From: Ciona intestinalis
Lineage: Eukaryota; Chordata; Ascidiacea; Phlebobranchia; Cionidae
Length of the DNA: 64,000 nucleotides
Direction of reading: 5' to 3'
NCBI RefSeq assembly: GCF_000224145.3
Contig: NC_020168.2
Coordinates: 4,127,480 to 4,191,479, forward strand
Below are positions 29,101-38,035 of this stretch, one piece after another; within the stretch, counting starts at the first letter, position 1; each line of letters begins with the position of its first letter. A program made the translations under genes and the position numbers. The notes beneath the pieces were generated by a model. That model searched no databases. It saw only the letters and a list, made by a program, of their open reading frames with translations, and was not told the DNA's origin.

Positions 29101-29856
29101 CATATTTGCGTATTCCTATCGTGCATATTTGCAATCACTTTAAAGGTTATGTTTTTGAGCCTAGGGCAGTTTTTATGGCTGCCATTGTTTCAAAAGAATT
29201 TCAAGGTATGTGGTACCTACTACCATGAAATTTAGGGCTTTATTGCAATTTGCAACAACAACAAATATAATAATTTAATGTTACAGTACCTTGTATTTTA
29301 AAGACGGTACATTTAAGGTGTTTATCCATAACTGAGGTGACATCTCCTTCTTTTGAAGCTTTCTTCCAATTTTCAACTTTAAATTGCTTGAAAACATTCA
29401 CGAATGGATGTTGCCACACTGTGGGAGAAATTGTCATTAACAAATGATTTCAGACAATGTAAAATTAATGTTTAGACTGCATTTTTCTCGTTAAAGTATT
29501 TAAAACTATGAACAACTTTAAAAATCAAGGCAAAAATATCAGGTTTGCATTTTTCAATAGGCTATACCTATACTGAAGTGATGGTATTTAAAATTTACTA
29601 AACAGGTTCTTTTTATAAAATAATTTTGATATATTGCAATTTGTAAGAAAACAGCTGCTTTAATTCTGTAATTTTGCAGGTATTTAGGTTTAAAATTTTT
29701 GTAAAACATTTCTTATCATACATTTGTTTGAATTCCTACCTCAACTTTTACAATAAAATTAAAGACATAGAAGTATAATAACAGAGATTTTGGTCTGTTT
29801 ATTAAATTTATGAAAATGAACTTACATAATCGGTTTGGATTCTGTGGCCCATTCAT
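5150..29856 (-). CDS. WDR90: WDR90/POC16 homologue, 36 exons
   Basis: Centriole/cilium-associated WD40 protein, about 1,984 residues. Exons (5'>3', minus strand): 29856-29826, 29418-29290, 28853-28762, 28391-28244, 27397-27274, 26786-26600, 26339-26154, 25694-25546, 24899-24733, 22713-22512, 22113-21947, 21452-21284, 20665-20566, 20088-19914, 19531-19367, 19007-18858, 18407-18308, 17998-17839, 17451-17295, 16973-16843, 16468-16347, 15822-15682, 15227-15116, 14602-14383, 14004-13345 (65-nt intron possible at 13830-13766), 12853-12685, 11781-11642, 10878-10761, 10467-10260, 9869-9640, 9163-9038, 8565-8458, 8114-7989, 7668-7471, 6872-6666, 5395-5150. Every junction is GT-AG and in phase. The family is shown by the N-terminal CFA20/DUF667 domain (residues ~10-235; WQHPFVNVFKQFKVENWKK), then WD40 repeats at ~440-1160 and ~1360-1984 (SDDHTIRVWDIDTLRQFYDF, HEGSVSDIDITPDG), with a charged linker between (exon 25). 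The start is the only in-frame ATG before WQHPF. It is a little longer than the vertebrate protein. Confidence 0.93.
5550..5645 (+). repeat. SINE tail-type repeat
   Basis: Contains GATAACTCGTAAGCTGGCAC and CCGGCCATGCGAGG, the tail core of the tRNA-derived SINE without its head. It forms an inverted pair with the copy at 5838-5946. It lies in the last intron of WDR90. Confidence 0.65.
5838..5946 (-). repeat. SINE tail-type repeat
   Basis: Reverse-orientation copy (CTTTATCCTCACGTGGCC...CACCTCGTGCCAGCTTAGG) facing the copy at 5550-5645. A third, degraded fragment follows near 5990-6045. Confidence 0.65.
7028..7221. mobile_element. MITE copy, full length
   Basis: TAGTAGGGTGGGGGAAGATG at the left; CCCATCTTCCCCCACCCTAC at the right. 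One of the best-preserved copies. It lies in the WDR90 intron between the exons at 6666-6872 and 7471-7668. Confidence 0.9.
8147..8346. repeat. 44-bp tandem repeat, about 4.5 copies
   Basis: Unit begins GACAGTGAGCATGAGGTGTA and ends ACAATGGTTTGTTA. The first unit is the most diverged and the last is partial. It lies in a WDR90 intron, 33 bp from the exon at 7989-8114. Confidence 0.85.
8818..8912. repeat. Short tandem repeat, 3 imperfect copies
   Basis: AGAATCTCACCCTTATA and close variants recur three times at roughly 30-35 bp spacing within a WDR90 intron. Confidence 0.6.
10966..11037 (+). repeat. Dispersed repeat, 'gatttaggcc' family
   Basis: GGGTGAGGTCCCGCACCGTG ... CCTAGGATTTAGGCCACATT ... 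CCATTACCCC. Similar stretches occur at 19263, 22826, 25203 and in degraded form elsewhere. The type of element is unknown. Confidence 0.6.
11170..11615. repeat. Imperfect tandem triplication in intron
   Basis: Three AT-rich units of about 155-185 bp, each carrying TTTTTCTG, then TTTTTAG(C/T)GA, then AAACAAGTTTTAA or a close variant. The last unit ends about 25 bp from the donor side of the WDR90 exon at 11642-11781. Confidence 0.5.
11808..11920 (-). repeat. SINE tail-type repeat
   Basis: TTTATCCTCGCGTGGACGGA ... CACCTCGTGTCAGCTTACGA, a head-less copy in a WDR90 intron close to the acceptor side of the exon at 11642-11781. Confidence 0.6.
12347..12541. mobile_element. MITE copy, full length, diverged
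   Basis: Left end TAATAAGGTGGGGGAAGATA; right end CATATTCCCCTATTCTACTA. The interior keeps GTAAACAAAGAACATTCAAA and GGATGTTTGGATATTATGTG. Confidence 0.75.
14257..14342 (+). repeat. SINE tail-type repeat, degraded
   Basis: GTAACTCGTAACCGAGCAAG ... AGAACACTCATGCAATAGCG resembles the SINE tail core. It lies just beside the donor side of the WDR90 exon at 14383-14602. Confidence 0.4.
15540..15668 (+). repeat. SINE tail-type repeat
   Basis: GGTAACTCGTAAGTTGACAC ... CCGCAAGCAAAGATAAAACA ... TTACGTTCATTCAT. It ends 13 bp from the exon at 15682-15822. Confidence 0.6.
18190..18268 (+). repeat. SINE tail-type repeat, partial
   Basis: CCCGTGTTATAAAAACTGTC ... AAGCGAGGATAAAATTAGTT, the distal part of the tail core, in a WDR90 intron. 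Confidence 0.5.
19263..19332 (+). repeat. Dispersed repeat, 'gatttaggcc' family
   Basis: GGGTGAGGTCCCAAAACGAG ... CCTAGATTTTGGCCAGAGTT ... TCATTACCCT. Same family as 10966-11037, diverged. It lies in a WDR90 intron. Confidence 0.5.
20717..20910. mobile_element. MITE copy, full length
   Basis: TAGTAGGGTGGGGAAAGATG at the left and TCTCCCCCACCCTACTATTA at the right, with the interior GTAAACAAAGAACATTCAAA motif. It lies in a WDR90 intron. Confidence 0.85.
21544..21793. mobile_element. MITE copy with internal duplication
   Basis: At 250 bp it is longer than the usual ~195 bp. The segment CACCTTTAGC...ATATCC...AACAACG(A/G)TCTATGG is present twice in tandem (about 21566-21631 and 21632-21691). Both terminal inverted repeats are present. 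It lies in a WDR90 intron. Confidence 0.8.
22826..22893 (+). repeat. Dispersed repeat, 'gatttaggcc' family
   Basis: GGGTGAGGTTCTGCAGCGTG ... CCTAGGATTTAGGCCAGGAT ... TCATTACCCC, closely matching the copy at 10966-11037. Confidence 0.6.
23710..24512. mobile_element. hAT-type non-autonomous element
   Basis: An 803-bp element with terminal inverted repeats TAGAGACCGACCGATAT (left) and, read inward from the right, TAGAGGTCGACCGATAT (15 of 17 identical). It is flanked by a perfect 8-bp target duplication CTTCAAGG (23702-23709 and 24513-24520), the signature of hAT transposition. Subterminal ACCGATA repeats fill both ends, as is common where a hAT transposase binds. The centre is a 23-bp minisatellite. 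There is no transposase coding sequence. It sits in the WDR90 intron between the exons at 22512-22713 and 24733-24899. Confidence 0.88.
23946..24390. repeat. 23-bp minisatellite, about 19 copies
   Basis: Unit CGACGCACGTAAAGGTCAAACTA in a nearly perfect head-to-tail array. Edge units are diverged (CACGTGGACGTTAAACTA), while central units are almost identical. It lies wholly inside the hAT-type element. Confidence 0.9.
25203..25395. repeat. Dispersed repeat plus SINE tail fragment
   Basis: 25203-25268 resembles the 'gatttaggcc' family (GACCTGCTGTATGTCATAGG ... GATATTTAGGCTAAGTTTGG). 25290-25395 is a minus-orientation SINE tail (CAGTCATTATAACACAAGCG ... GCTTACAAGTT). Both lie in a WDR90 intron. 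Confidence 0.45.
28000..28118 (-). repeat. SINE tail-type repeat
   Basis: GAATGTAACTTGCTTTATTC ... CACCTCGTGCCAGC-like (here CTCCTCGTGCCCTCTTACGA) ... ATGTAACTTTGTAG. It lies in the intron between the CFA20-domain exons of WDR90. Confidence 0.55.
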
Positions 29857-30660
29857 TTTCAGCTTAACCACTTAATAATACCACCTGCGCCGAATAGTAT
29901 TACAATGTACATGTTGCATACAAGGTGAACAACACACTTCAACAATGGACACAAAATAAAACTACGACATGTAAAATTTATAAAAAGCCAGAACGTACTG
30001 CACAACGTGTATCACAATAACATGTTGATTGTGTTTAAAATTTCAGGAGAAATTTACCTTTTGTAAGAATATTTAAACCCCCAATTACTTATGCATTGTA
30101 ATGCACACCTTACATATGTAGTTGGTCAGATGTAGAAATGACCAAAAAAGATGTGACTACCAATTACTAGGTTTTATAATGGGCCATTTCTGGCCTAAAT
30201 CCCAGGTTCTTGACAAGGACCTTACTTTCATGGAATATAACCCCATGTTTCACACATTCAAAACTAATGCAGAAGATTTTGTGTGCATTATATATTTAAC
30301 CATGGTGTATAAAACAAAAAACAACATAAGCAATAACACACCAACCATATATTGCTAAAAGATTCAGGTATTGACATGTATTTCATTACATTTCCGGTGA
30401 ATTATTTAAAACTGGTTCGGTTTTAATTGGATACAATATACTACAGCAACTGAAGCATAACACCATCCATATGCAATGACTTTAATATTGTTTTTGATGT
30501 TACTTCAGCTGAGGTAAAACAATTTGTATATATATATATGTATATATGTATATACCTATCGTCTTTTCAAACTTTGTAATTATTTTTTTTGCAGAGAATA
30601 TTAATGCCTGCTGTGGCAGGAAAATGAATTAAGAACAGTACAACTTAACTACACTATATG
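29857..30660. other. Intergenic: WDR90 5' flank / synaptogyrin 3' flank
   Basis: AT-rich sequence between the first coding exon of WDR90 and the synaptogyrin poly(A) signals, so it should contain the WDR90 promoter and any 5' UTR. 30150-30245 carries a reverse-orientation 'gatttaggcc'-type repeat, and 30523-30553 an AT/GTATATAT microsatellite. I see no clear TATA box or CpG island. Confidence 0.5.
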
Positions 30661-30707
30661 TTTATTACAGTTTGGTCTGATTTCTATTTGCCGTATATAC
30701 ATTTATT
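30661..30707 (-). terminator. Synaptogyrin poly(A) signals
   Basis: Two AATAAA hexamers on the minus strand (plus-strand TTTATT at 30702-30707 and 30661-30666) lie about 17 and 58 nt past the stop codon. Confidence 0.6.
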
Positions 30708-30723
30708 ATAAGAATTTCCAATG

Positions 30724-31401
30724 TTAATATGTGGGTGGTTGGTAGCCAGATGGTTCTGCTTCTTGTTTGAATGGTCCTTGTTGGTAACCTGGCGATGACA
30801 TTTCTGCTGCTCCAGGGAAGGAGGTGTAAGGTGCTGTGCTTTCAATACCTGGGTCTGAATAGGAAGGTGCAAAGGCTGAGATAGAGCCTTGTCTGTAAGC
30901 TTGTACTGCGAAGTAGGTCAGCCCAGCCCAGGTGATAATGGAAAAGAATGAGAACGCAATTGCTGCTTGAGCATTACCCGCCCCATAATCGGCACTGGCA
31001 GGGTCTACTGGGTTCCTCCTTGCCCATGAGTTGGTAAGGTAGCAGAATCCGACAAAATAAAGGAAAGCCCATGACCCAGAAAAGAAGACGTCGGCCATTA
31101 CCACCTTTTTTCTCTTCTCAGCACTGCTGATACTTGGAAAAACAAGGTCAGCAGCGAAAAACACAGTGGAAATGATGAATGCAAGCACGCCAATAGCTAC
31201 TCCATAATGACATGCATTTGGATCGTCCCCAAAAATGCAGCTTTCGTTTTTGTCATACCCTTCCGATACAATGCACCCAAACACAATGATGGAGAATACC
31301 CAACTCAATAAACGTAAAATTGTCTTTGGTTGTTTCACGAACTCTATCAAATTGAAAGGTTCCCCAGACTTTCTTGCACCGTAAGCTCCGCCTTGATCCA
31401 T
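30724..31401 (-). CDS. SYNGR: Synaptogyrin
   Basis: 225-residue four-pass vesicle membrane protein of the synaptogyrin/MARVEL family, which works in synaptic-like vesicle biogenesis and exocytosis. Hydrophobic segments lie at about residues 28-47, 67-88, 102-123 and 146-169. Both termini are predicted cytosolic. The loop after TM1 (SEGYDKNESCIFGDDPNAC) and the WARRNPVDPA stretch after TM3 are typical of the family. The tail after ~170 is rich in Pro/Ser/Gly/Tyr and ends SGYQPPTY. Length matches the family (about 190-235). The coding region is a single exon, whereas vertebrate synaptogyrins have several. The start MDQGGAYGARKSGEPFNLIE aligns with known N-termini. Which vertebrate paralogue it is closest to cannot be said. 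Confidence 0.95.
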   Translation of the reverse strand: MDQGGAYGARKSGEPFNLIEFVKQPKTILRLLSWVFSIIVFGCIVSEGYDKNESCIFGDDPNACHYGVAIGVLAFIISTVFFAADLVFPSISSAEKRKKVVMADVFFSGSWAFLYFVGFCYLTNSWARRNPVDPASADYGAGNAQAAIAFSFFSIITWAGLTYFAVQAYRQGSISAFAPSYSDPGIESTAPYTSFPGAAEMSSPGYQQGPFKQEAEPSGYQPPTY

Positions 31402-32076
31402 GGCAAGTTAAGATTATTAAATTAATAAAATGGCAGTTTTAGTACAGTGTACAGGTATAGTTGCCTCAACTGAAAACACAAACATATTTTGTATAAAGTC
31501 ATAATCCAACGGTATAATGGCCGGTATAGTAGTAACATTCGTGTAACGTATTTATAACACTTTATTGAACATGCTGTACTTTATTAAAACTCAGATTACA
31601 CGTCTTATGCTAAAATATACTTTGATAATACAATTCCTACGAGTTCTATTCGCAAGCATTAATATGTAAATTTTGGCAGAATAATATATACTTGTGAAGC
31701 CCGTTGCCCGCCCACTTACGATAAGACATACAGCTAACTGACTCAACTCCTGACCGAAATCCAAACAAAAATTCGTTACTCACGTGACGTCAACGTAAGG
31801 CAATAAAAATAGCAACACATTCCCTTTTAAGATAACCATACACTAAATAAACTGTACTTAAAATAATAATAAAAGATTATTTAATTTAATAAATATTATG
31901 TATTGTTGTCTATAACTGAAAAAAATACTATGCAATGTTATTGTTCGGACTTAGTTGACCGTGACCTATCACGTGATAATTTCCCCGCGCATATCCAAAT
32001 TCTGGAAATAGGTAAATATTATTAAAACGTAAAGAAATGAATTCATAGCTGCTATAAAACATTCGCCCTTCTCAAC
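31402..32076. promoter_or_regulatory. Divergent intergenic region
   Basis: The 675 bp between the synaptogyrin start (minus) and the start of the DUF2439 gene (plus). Both promoters should lie here. It contains CACGTGACGTCAACG around 31782-31796, combining an E-box-like CACGTG with TGACGTCA, and TCACGTGATAA near 31968. It has no repeat. That the promoter is shared is inferred only from orientation and spacing. Confidence 0.45.
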
Positions 32077-35000
32077 ATGAAACGAAAATTTAAGGTAAGA
32101 CCAGGTTTTAATATCTTCGCTTATACTAATAGTTATTTCCACGAAGGATACAGCAAGTGTGTGGCCTACAGGTAACGGACCGGGAACGTAATCTTGGGGT
32201 CCTGGGTTCAAGACAGACACTGTCGTCTTGTCGTGTTGATTAAAAATTGCTAAAATGAAATAATATACCAATAATGTACATGGCTCAAATTTTGCTCTCA
32301 GGTTTTGTACACACATCAGAAAACAAAGAAAAAGAAAACCTGGCAAGATGGCTATCTCACTTTAACAATAGATGAAAAAAGAGGATTTTTAACAGATGAA
32401 GAAAAGAGAAACATATCGACTGTTTATTTAAACAAAAAAAATGTGAATCTACTTTTACAGTTTCTCATATATATTGAAATCTTATGTTAATATATTGCAA
32501 TCCACCAGGTTGAGTGTGGATCTGCATTGGAAAGCGACAAGTATCTCATACAAGTGGATGATGAGATTATGAGTGATTCCCCACAATTGAGCCAACAAGA
32601 AAAAGTGGTAACGGTAAGCAGATGGTTGAATTCCAATAGGCATTGGCTCTTATCTAATTTACTAGTGTCACGAGACGGTATAGCAGTCTTGGCACAATTG
32701 CCCCAAGCTGAGAGGTTACGAGTTCGAGTTGTTACCACAGTGGTGCATGTGTCCATGAGCACTTATTAGCACTTGCTCTAACCCAGTGGTCCTTAATGGT
32801 TGTCTATTGTCTTGCATTTTACTTATTTGGTCAATTCTCAATTGTAAACAGGCTCGAGGTGTGTGAAATAGAAAACCTGTGTTAGTAATTAGTATAAACA
32901 CTTTTATTACAATGATAAATAAGTTAGTGATTCATTCAATAACATGTTTACTTAAGTAACTTCCTATGTTTCTATGTACAGGTAACAAAACCTCCAGAAA
33001 CTCCAGTCACATATTCTCAGAACTCACAAACTGTAGTTAAAAAATCCAGGGGATTTTCGGTCCCAAGAAAAGTAGTCACTCATATACCAGTCCCTGAGGT
33101 TGCATCAGCTAAATTTCAACCAATATCAGCTCCGGTAAAAAGACATCAATATTTTATATTCTATTGGTGCTTCTCAGTCTTTTCTGAGTTGTTGCTTACT
33201 GTATACCAGGAGGCCTACTTTAAGCGTTATTACGAAAATAAAAAATCCCAAAATTACAAAATAGTATAAGTCGAAAGATTGAGGTGTTTGTTTGTTTCAC
33301 AGTCACAGAATTTGCGTGTTTATCTATTGCTGTTTCCCCTGCATGCCTATGTTTGTGCCTATTGGTTAAGATGGACTGTATAATACAGTAATGCCTGCCT
33401 AAACGTACATACAGAGTTACAAACCTTATTTTCCATTTTAGGTAAAAGTTCCTGAAAAAAGCATTTGGAATGAGGTTCTGCCTTTAACAGAAGAAACAAC
33501 TAATTTGTAAAATCAAAATTTAATATTTTCTAAATAAATAAATAAGGGATTTTATCTTTTATTTATTCAGAGTAAATGAAGATGTAAACATTGGTTTAAA
33601 CTTGCGTGGAACACAAGATGTATTGAAGATGTTAGGATGTACTGGTCCTGTTAATTCGGTATGTTCTGTAAATTTGTTACTATATTTGTTTTTTATTTTA
33701 TTATTATAAGTCTTCTTATAATGTCGGAATATTGCTTTTATTTGACACTTTTACTTGAGTAGTTTTCACCCATAGCTTGTTTTAATGACTGTTGTTTTTC
33801 TGCAAATTTCTATCTCCGTTATAATTAAATGGGAAATCTCATACAATGAAGTTGTATACAGTTCTGTTTCAGTTAATAAGTGTTTAGTATCTTACCTTAT
33901 GTTTTAGGTTTTGAAAGAGGTATCTTCCAATGTAGATCCTCATGTTTCTGACCACAACACACAAGACAGTGGGTTGAGTGACTTTTTTGAGGAATTGTCG
34001 GATTTTTCGAGTTTAAAACCTGCTACTGAGATTGGGGCTAAAACATGTCTGTTGCTCAGGTAAAAATTAAAATGTTGTACATATTTATAGAGCGTAAGCT
34101 ATGCTTTTAATATAAGTAATGTTTACATAACGACATAGGCGGAGATTCTGTACAAAGGTGTTTGAGAAAAATTAAGGTATTAGTTGTAAAATGTAAAAAT
34201 GGTGTTGTGTCACCTGTTTGGTTCAACTCAATTTGAGTGTTGTGTTTAGGAATGGGAAACATTTTTTATTATTTGCATATTTGGAATGATATTGGTAATA
34301 AGAAAAAATAAAATTCCAAATCGGAAAATTTTTAAATTTCGAATCTAAAAGAGAAATGTTTTCCATTCCTAGGCCAGATACTGAAAGTGAGAGAAGTGGT
34401 AAAGATGGTGGGAGTGTTCAGGAGGAAGTTGTGCAAGGGATAGACCTGACACATACAGTGTGTCAAGAAATAAGTTTAGACTTGAATGAACCAAAAAATT
34501 GCCAAAATTTGAATAAGTTAGAAAAAACAAATAATAGGATTTGTGAGGAAATAGATTTGAGAAAAGAAATAGTTGATGAAAACTTGGTTGAAGCAGAAAA
34601 TGGTACTGTTTTACGCTACAATGAAGTAACTGAAGACGTTAAGTTAGCTGATCATCTTGAAAAGGATGGTAACTTGAGGGAGTGTGTTAATGTTGATGTA
34701 AGAGCAGAAGGAGTTGGTGGTGTTTTGATTAATGAATTGAAAACAGTTGATGGGAATGTAGAAATAGACAGCTCAGAACTTACAGAACAAATTACTCAAT
34801 GTGTGGAGAGCATGTTGGACCAGGTTAAGAAATATCTTCAAGCTGTTTCACTTAAGAATGAATCCTGTAATGGTATAAAAGCAGAAGAGAATGTACAGCA
34901 TATTTTAAGCATGAATGTTAACCATCCTTCCAGTGAAACATACCCTCAAAGTAATAAACTAATAGAAGCAGGGCCAGGTATATCTCAGTCTGAAGCAGAA

Positions 35001-37088
35001 AACCTAAAGGTAAATGATATAGCTGGATTACCAGATGTCGCTTGGCCAATAAAACATGATAATATAAAAAAAAATAATGCAAATACCAACAAATTGAATC
35101 CAACAGAGACAGAGTTACGTTCAGTTGTACAAGAAGATCAAACCTTAGATTTATTAAACACAAAATCTACAGAGTTTCTGTCAGTAAAAAATAAGAGTGA
35201 GAATTCAGTTAAAATGGAATCAAATGTTGAATCATTTCAGTCAAAATTTACATCTTCAGATAACTTAGATGAAGAAATCATGTCAAAAATTGATATGGTC
35301 TGTAGTAGGCCATTAGTGAACAACAAACATGTCCAGAACAGATTGACAGTGAAAACTTCAGATCATCTTAATAAACAGGGATTTAAACTAGAAAACCTTG
35401 GTAATAAATCTAGCAAAGAGATAAAATTTTGTAACAAAAAAGGGCAATATGATACAGACAATCAGTGCTCAAAGAGAGAAAACAATATTAAAGACCAAAG
35501 TCCTAGAGACAATAAGAACTTAAAAAATGTAGATGAAAATGAAGAAGCGGACATTTTTGGTCTCGATTTTAATCTTGGATTTAGTCAATCCGCGAATAAA
35601 TCAGAGAATCAAAATAACAAACAAGGGAATTCTTTGCCATCTCCTGCTGGGAGTTTTCAATTAAAAGGAGCTTGCCCCGCAAGTACAAATACAAACCAAG
35701 TAGTCCCAACCTTGTTTGAGACATACAGCCAAGATGAGGACATGGACTTCTTCAACGATTTTTCCGACATTGACGTAAAACTAATGAAAAACTTATTTGA
35801 TTCAGATTCTTCACCTTTAATTGAAACTGAAACGCAGGGAATTACCAAGCAGGAAAAGTACAAGAAACAACCTAAAATTGTACATAGGAACTTATTTTCT
35901 CAACAACAACAACCGAAACACCATTTTAGACCTACGGAACAAAGTTTTTCAAAATTACACAGCCACAGCACACCAAGCAATCAAAGGCAGTTTACCCAAC
36001 CACTATGTAGACCAAACCTTAAGAAACCAAGAATGACCTTGCCCAATAACCCTGAGGTAGATTTGTGTTACCCATACTCCTACATAGGCAGCTCATCACC
36101 TTATAAAAGTTTAAATACCAACTCTGTTCCTACCCCTCAATCACCAGATTATGTTCACACTTTCACATCAAACACAAAGCCTTCAAATTCCCAATTACCA
36201 TCAAAACCAAAATCTGCCCCACAATTTTCACCTGTAGTATCAAATCCTACTCACCTAGAAAACTTGGATATGAACCACGCTGAAGCATTACTGGCAATAA
36301 AAGGTGTTGTTGGTTCAGTTGCTTCAAAAAATCCACACATTATGAAGAGTTCTACATTAACAAAGAAAACATCGGCCAGTAATACTCCGGTTAACATGAT
36401 TATTGGGCAAGCAGCTTCTAATGTCGATTTACTAAAACACCGACCTTTAAGAGGTATAGAGAATTCCCAACCTGATTTATTTAATGAAAATGACAACCCT
36501 TCCCAATTTGATTACTATGATGCCTCAAAATTGCCTGGAATTGATTCCACAAGCCAACCTTCACATGATATTAACAGCACTTCACTTTCGGTATGCCAGG
36601 GGTCCGATACGTTCAATACCACCATAGATGACAACTATTTCGACCCATTCTTTAACACCGCCGGCCATTTTAATGCTACAGATCGGTCTGCTGAAGACTT
36701 TCCTTTATTTCCTAGTACCCCTCAAAGTCCTGAGGAAAATAAATTAACTTCTAAATGGAACAAATTCATCCACAATGCCCCTTACACACATCACACACAA
36801 AAACTCCATAAAAAATGGGTTGAAAATGTCGTTCAAGTAGAAAAAGTCCAAGCAAGTCAAATTAAAAACACACAGCAGCAAATATACAGTACACAACCAA
36901 TACCAATGTTTGAACAGAATCCAAGTCTACCACCCACTCAGACTTACCCTGCATTTAATATCAATGAGATGTGTGATGTCACAGACAACATTCTTTACAA
37001 CAATACTCCCAAACAATCCCAATTATTTGGTCAATCTATTTGCAACACTGCATTAGATATAGATGAGGATTTTTTCGATAAATTTTAA
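32077..37088 (+). CDS. ZGRF1: ZGRF1 N-terminal half (DUF2439 protein), 8 exons
   Basis: Exons 32077-32094, 32302-32442, 32509-32613, 32982-33134, 33442-33506, 33571-33658, 33908-34059, 34373-37088; all junctions are GT-AG and in phase, giving 1,145 residues. The DUF2439 domain fills the first ~100 residues: MKRKFKVLYTHQKTKKKKTW, then ALESDKYLIQVDDEI. This is the N-terminus of ZGRF1 and of yeast Mte1, proteins that act in recombinational repair with DNA helicases. The rest, mostly the 2.7-kb last exon, is Asn/Ser/Lys-rich and probably disordered, with QQQQ and acidic patches (EDMDFFNDFSDIDVKL). It ends IDEDFFDKF before TAA. ATTAAA overlaps the stop and AATAAA follows at 37510. Zinc-finger and helicase exons resume at 38027. 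Whether they are spliced to this gene is unclear, because no strong donor precedes the stop. Confidence 0.85.
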
Positions 37089-38026
37089 TTAAAGCCTAAA
37101 CATTTTTGTGTTTTTTCTTTTACATATTCATTCTTGAAAGATTAACTGTTTTTACATATATATTATATATGCCTCTATATATGTTTTTATGAAAATATAC
37201 TTTTTAAGTTATTTTTTATATTTGTTGTGTTTTCATGTTTTTGCCTTTTTGTGTGCCAAATACATTTGTTATACATTGAAGAATTGGTGTGTTGCAGAGA
37301 TCGGTATTTGAGATATTTTAAATTATATATGCTCCCCTAACAGTTTCTTGGAAAACTTATCTTTGTACTTCTCATATTTAGTGTGTTCTTATACATATTA
37401 TAGCATAGTAGAGGTGCTTAGTTTCATTTAATATAGTGGTAGTATCATTCAGTATAAATACTAATACTGCACCATCACTGTGACTGTGCCAGTTAAAAAC
37501 TAGGAGACAAATAAATTTAATAAATTTCAATGTTTGGCAATAGCCTCATAAGAACATCCTTACTGGATTTGTACAATTATGATTATTATTTCATCAATAG
37601 ACCAAAGACACAACAAATTTCAAAACCAGTTAAGCAATCCTTAAAGCTGAATCTAAACAAGTGATATCAGAATTACAGGTTTGTTTGTGACAATACAAGT
37701 TTTCCATAAAATATATAAGTTATAACCAGTCAATTTAATATGTGCGCACAATATATGACCCCTCAATTCACTTTACATTTATTCGTACACTATGTGGTCC
37801 ATTAAATTACTTCATATCCTTCAATACACATAAAACCTATTACGTTATGTTCTTGCATGCAATATTTAACCCCACCAATTTACATTCTATTCTTACTAAG
37901 TATTTGTATAAATATGTCATGCATTCAATAAACAACATTAGCAAATTAAAAAACAAGCAACAAATTAAATTAAAATACAATTTTTATAGAATAATTTAAG
38001 GCTATTAATCATTACCTTTAATACAG
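37089..38026. other. AT-rich gap between ZGRF1 halves
   Basis: There are no exons that I can support. It holds possible poly(A) signals (ATTAAA 37088, AATAAA 37510 and 37927) and ends in a good acceptor, TTTAATACAG at 38017-38026. It is either an intron or, if the halves are separate genes, a 3' UTR followed by a short 5' flank. Confidence 0.5.
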
Positions 38027-38035
38027 GAACGCATG
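38027..38035 (+). promoter_or_regulatory. Possible trans-splice acceptor and start
   Basis: TTTAATACAG is followed by GAACGC and then ATG (38033), opening MRRELFFPTHDDL. Ciona genes often receive a spliced leader at such an acceptor with a very short 5' UTR. If the helicase half is its own gene, this would be its start; an ordinary cis-splice acceptor fits equally well. Confidence 0.3.
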
